Shown here: positions 6,198-7,895 of the stretch, one piece after another
Numbering within the stretch: the first letter of the stretch is position 1
How the letters are laid out: the number at the start of each line of letters is the position of its first letter
Source of the DNA: Nitrosotalea sp.
GTDB taxonomy: Archaea; Thermoproteota; Nitrososphaeria; Nitrososphaerales; Nitrosopumilaceae
Reading direction: 5' to 3'
Assembly (NCBI GenBank): GCA_022545805.1
Contig: JAKEIJ010000148.1
Location: 1 to 7,895 of the forward strand
Length of the DNA: 7,895 nt
The notes under the pieces: model-generated
Database searches by the model: none
What the model saw: the letters and a program-made list of their open reading frames with translations, nothing else
Told to the model about the DNA's origin: nothing
Translations under genes and position numbers: made by a program

Positions 6198-6401
6198 TTA
6201 CTCGAATTTCTTTTTTAGCTGGATTATTTCTGCCATCTCATCTTTGAGATGTTTCTTCAAAAGAGATTCGTGTTCTCGCTTGTGTCTCCAGTACAGATTC
6301 ATCATAGATTGTCTGGATCTAGCATGTTTTAATGCAGCAGTATATTTTCTGTGACTTTTCTCAACAATTCGAAAATATGACTTGCTGTTAGAAGTTACCA
6401 T
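6198..6401 (-). CDS. Small basic helical protein, function unknown
   Basis: A 67-residue frame with an ATG start. It has 17 Lys/Arg and 5 His, no Cys, Pro or Gly, and a run of residues that should form one or two long helices (about 11-65), ending EMAEIIQLKKKFE. No signal peptide or membrane segment is visible. The charge suggests contact with nucleic acid, but there is no recognisable domain, so this is inference. A TATA-like element lies about 22-25 bases upstream. It lies downstream of the methyltransferase gene on the same strand with a 61-base gap holding its own probable promoter, so the two are probably not co-translated. An unusual GC-poor shadow frame cannot be excluded, although no overlapping coding frame competes here. 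Confidence 0.6.
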   Translation of the reverse strand: MVTSNSKSYFRIVEKSHRKYTAALKHARSRQSMMNLYWRHKREHESLLKKHLKDEMAEIIQLKKKFE

Positions 6402-6418
6402 ATGAGAAATCTTGGTTC

Positions 6419-6429
6419 TTAATAGATAA
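6419..6429 (-). promoter_or_regulatory. TATA-like element of the small basic protein gene
   Basis: The minus strand reads TTATCTATTAA here, 22-25 bases (centre to start) before the ATG at 6401. The spacing is slightly short for a leaderless transcript, so this is the weakest promoter call in the set. Confidence 0.35.
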
Positions 6430-6462
6430 CCTTTCCTATCGAACTAGACTATTGGAGGGGGC

Positions 6463-7302
6463 TTACAGCGGTTCTGGTTTTTTCCAATTAGGAACAAGTT
6501 GCATCTTACGAAGTGATGGCGATTCCAGAGTTCTCTTCTGTGCGATTTTTACATATTTTGCAGACTTGTCAATTCCCAAGTATTTCCTACGCAGAAATCT
6601 CGCCATCTTTGTGGTCTGACCACTCCCAACGAATGGATCAAGAACAATATCACCAACATTGCTGTAAAGTTGAATCAAGCGATACGGTATCTCTTCCGGA
6701 AATGCTGCAGGATGAAATTTTCTGTAGCTTGGTGGCATTGGTGCAATATGCCAGACAGAGTTTGCGACTTCTTTTTTCATCAGATTGTCAAGAACTAATT
6801 TGCTTTTTTTATCCTTAAAGTTATGAAATGGCATCTTTCTCAGAATTATAATCTGTTCATGCATTATGTTTGGATAATAATATGTAGGATATGGATGCTG
6901 GACGGTAACCCTGAATCTTTTTTTTCCGCCAGTGACTTTATTCCAAATTATTTCTTCAAAGAAACTCCAACCTATCTCTTTTTTTGTCAACTCTACAAGA
7001 AGTAAGGCAGGAAGAGGGAGTTTGCTTTTGCCTTCAATTATTTCATTACCTATTACTATACAACAAAATCCACCAGGTTTTGTTATACGATACACCTCAG
7101 AAAAGACGGTACGCATTTCTTCAAGCCAGTCCTCAAGAGAGGTCTCAACTGTTCCCCTATACCATTTTTCAGTATCCTGATGTTCCTGGTAGTTTATCGC
7201 ATTATGATATGGTGGAGATGTCACTGTTAATGCAATTTTATTGGGAGGCAGCTGTGAGAGATCTCTGGAATTAGAGACGACTATAGAATTTGGTTTCCAC
7301 AT
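6463..7302 (-). CDS. Beta-class DNA methyltransferase (TSPPY motif), probably N4-cytosine or N6-adenine
   Basis: An amino-methylating DNA methyltransferase. Numbering from the alternative TTG at 7314 (283 residues), motif IV TSPPY is at 32-36, KPGG at 79-82 and the AdoMet-binding motif I DPFVGSGQTT at 226-235, followed by RRKYLGID. Motif IV before motif I is the beta-class order. SPPY is more common in N4-cytosine enzymes than the DPPY of most adenine enzymes, but the product cannot be fixed by eye. The ATG at 7302 (279 residues) is preferred because a TATA element lies 25 bases upstream; a second AT block could serve the TTG at 7314. Both motifs are complete, so it should be active. No endonuclease or specificity subunit is visible nearby, so it is probably an orphan methyltransferase with a housekeeping or regulatory role. 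The target site is unknown. Confidence 0.9.
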   Translation of the reverse strand: MWKPNSIVVSNSRDLSQLPPNKIALTVTSPPYHNAINYQEHQDTEKWYRGTVETSLEDWLEEMRTVFSEVYRITKPGGFCCIVIGNEIIEGKSKLPLPALLLVELTKKEIGWSFFEEIIWNKVTGGKKRFRVTVQHPYPTYYYPNIMHEQIIILRKMPFHNFKDKKSKLVLDNLMKKEVANSVWHIAPMPPSYRKFHPAAFPEEIPYRLIQLYSNVGDIVLDPFVGSGQTTKMARFLRRKYLGIDKSAKYVKIAQKRTLESPSLRKMQLVPNWKKPEPL

Positions 7303-7323
7303 TATTTTCCTCAATCATTTTGA

Positions 7324-7330
7324 TATTTAA
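7324..7330 (-). promoter_or_regulatory. TATA box of the methyltransferase gene
   Basis: The minus strand reads TTAAATA, centred at 7327, 25 bases before the ATG at 7302 but only 13 before the TTG at 7314. It therefore favours the ATG. Another AT-rich block at about 7336-7352 would fit the TTG instead. Confidence 0.5.
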
Positions 7331-7385
7331 CAGTTGTAAAAATAAAAAAAATATTCCAGCATGAAATTAAATCAAAGAAAATTAC

Positions 7386-7413
7386 CTAAAACATGCATTT
7401 TAACATGTTTTAG
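7386..7413 (-). terminator. Perfect 10-bp stem-loop just after the Alba gene (terminator or operator)
   Basis: CTAAAACATG (7386-7395) and CATGTTTTAG (7404-7413) are exact inverted repeats around an eight-base loop. On the minus strand the hairpin begins four bases after the Alba stop codon and is followed by T-rich sequence, which suits a transcription terminator or an RNA 3' end. It also lies about 56 bases upstream of the methyltransferase TATA element, so a dimeric repressor site is an alternative. Confidence 0.55.
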
Positions 7414-7417
7414 ACAA

Positions 7418-7714
7418 TTATGCGTTTTTCATTACTTCTATTTCTATAGTGGATACGTTTCTTGATCTTCCATCTAGTGATTGAAGCTGTTCCGATCCTA
7501 TTTTGATTTGTCCTATAGAATACCCAGAGTTATCAGTCCTTCGTGCAATTATTTGTGCAACATCTACGGCTCTGCCTATGCTAAGTCCTCTTGCCTTTAT
7601 CGAGACTTTTGGGTTATTAGCTAGCTGTATGAGCGCAGATGTTACGTATGCCATGATAGGCTTTTTTCCGATGAAGATAACATCTTTTGTGTCATGTGGT
7701 GTATCTGAACTCAT
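7418..7714 (-). CDS. alba: Alba-family chromatin protein
   Basis: A 98-residue Alba protein, a small dimeric archaeal chromatin protein that coats DNA and also binds RNA. The signature is clear: IFIGKKPIMAYV at residues 13-24, with the DNA-contacting Lys pair K17/K18 (equivalent to the Lys pair near position 16 in Sulfolobus Alba), then SIKARGLSIGRAVDVAQII at about 38-56 and DGRSRNVSTIEIEV at 81-94. The N-terminus, about ten residues before the first strand, is slightly acidic. Length is normal for the family. The ATG has a TATA element about 28 bases upstream, fitting a leaderless, probably strongly expressed monocistronic message, and a perfect stem-loop follows the stop codon. Confidence 0.95.
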   Translation of the reverse strand: MSSDTPHDTKDVIFIGKKPIMAYVTSALIQLANNPKVSIKARGLSIGRAVDVAQIIARRTDNSGYSIGQIKIGSEQLQSLDGRSRNVSTIEIEVMKNA

Positions 7715-7738
7715 AAGATCCCCTAGAAATGACGTTTC

Positions 7739-7745
7739 ATAAAAG
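7739..7745 (-). promoter_or_regulatory. TATA box of the Alba gene
   Basis: The minus strand reads CTTTTAT, centred at 7742, 28 bases before the ATG at 7714. Transcription should start at about 7716, giving a message with essentially no leader; the AGGGGAT sequence just before the ATG would then lie mostly outside the transcript. Confidence 0.55.
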
Positions 7746-7895
7746 TTTCTTCCATTATCAGTTTACTCGTAATACCATTAACCAGTAGAATTCAAGACGA
7801 GTGAACACAAAACCATCAGACAATACAAGAGTAGAAAGAATAAGTAACAAAAGAACAAAATTACATCATTTTACCAATGAATAATTTGATGCTAA
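7746..7895. other. Unassigned right-hand end with a 9-bp inverted repeat
   Basis: No convincing gene lies here. An inverted repeat pairs TTTACTCGT (7762-7770) with ACGAGTGAA (7797-7805), with one G-U wobble and a 26-base spacer. A 27-codon frame from GTG at 7801 to TAA at 7884, and an ATG at 7877 open to the edge, are both possible but lack a good TATA element at the spacing used by the other genes. Confidence 0.4.

Noticed and set aside
7302..7314. TTG at 7314 as the methyltransferase start
   Set aside because: The clearest TATA element is only 13 bases from it but 25 from the ATG at 7302. It remains possible through a second AT block further upstream.
6463..7714. Restriction-modification or other defence island around the methyltransferase
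   Set aside because: The neighbours are Alba and a small basic protein; no nuclease, helicase, specificity subunit or mobile-element gene is visible.
7801..7884. 27-codon GTG frame at the right end
   Set aside because: Very short, no recognisable motif and no good TATA element at the spacing shared by the other genes.
1..7895. CRISPR array, tRNA, rRNA, insertion sequence or attachment site
   Set aside because: No spaced short repeats, cloverleaf-like sequence, transposase motifs or terminal repeats were found; the only direct repeat is coding (184-319).

Overview
The window looks like ordinary core chromosome from an ammonia-oxidising archaeon of the Nitrososphaerota (Thaumarchaeota), most likely a Nitrosopumilales-type lineage. 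Several things point there: an AT-rich base composition; the archaeal entry to the shikimate pathway (ADH synthase plus 3-dehydroquinate synthase II) instead of the bacterial DAHP route; an Alba chromatin protein; a futalosine-type menaquinone gene (members of this phylum are known to use menaquinones); many TTG/GTG starts; and TATA elements about 25-29 bases before nearly every start codon. No sequence search was possible, so this placement is inference.

Layout. 1-500 (-): N-terminal part of a coiled-coil and Pro/Ala/Lys-rich protein that runs off the left edge and holds a 46-bp perfect direct repeat. 601-978 (+) and 975-1205 (-): two small cysteine-rich, probably zinc-binding proteins whose stop codons overlap tail to tail. 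1319-2761 (+): UbiD-family prenylated-FMN decarboxylase. 2758-3876 (-): MqnC-like radical SAM enzyme, again sharing its stop region with the convergent neighbour. 4086-5916 (+): a two-gene operon for 3-dehydroquinate synthesis with a 14-base gene overlap. 5965-6126 (+): a 53-residue C2H2 zinc-finger protein. 6198-6401 (-): a small basic helical protein of unknown function. 6463-7302 (-): a beta-class DNA methyltransferase with no visible restriction partner. 7418-7714 (-): Alba. 7746-7895: no assignable gene.

How the parts work together. The 4086-5916 operon makes 3-dehydroquinate for aromatic amino acids. Chorismate from that pathway is also the precursor of menaquinone by the futalosine route, in which MqnC acts and in which a UbiD-type decarboxylase is expected late, so the middle of the window has a loose aromatic/quinone theme. 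The UbiD protein could instead serve the archaeal mevalonate pathway. Alba and the methyltransferase both act on chromosomal DNA but have separate promoters. I found no mobile element, CRISPR array, tRNA, rRNA or defence island, and no convincing undescribed multi-gene system. The most unusual signals are the consistent leaderless promoter spacing, the two stop-sharing convergent pairs, the tiny zinc-finger gene and the in-gene repeat.
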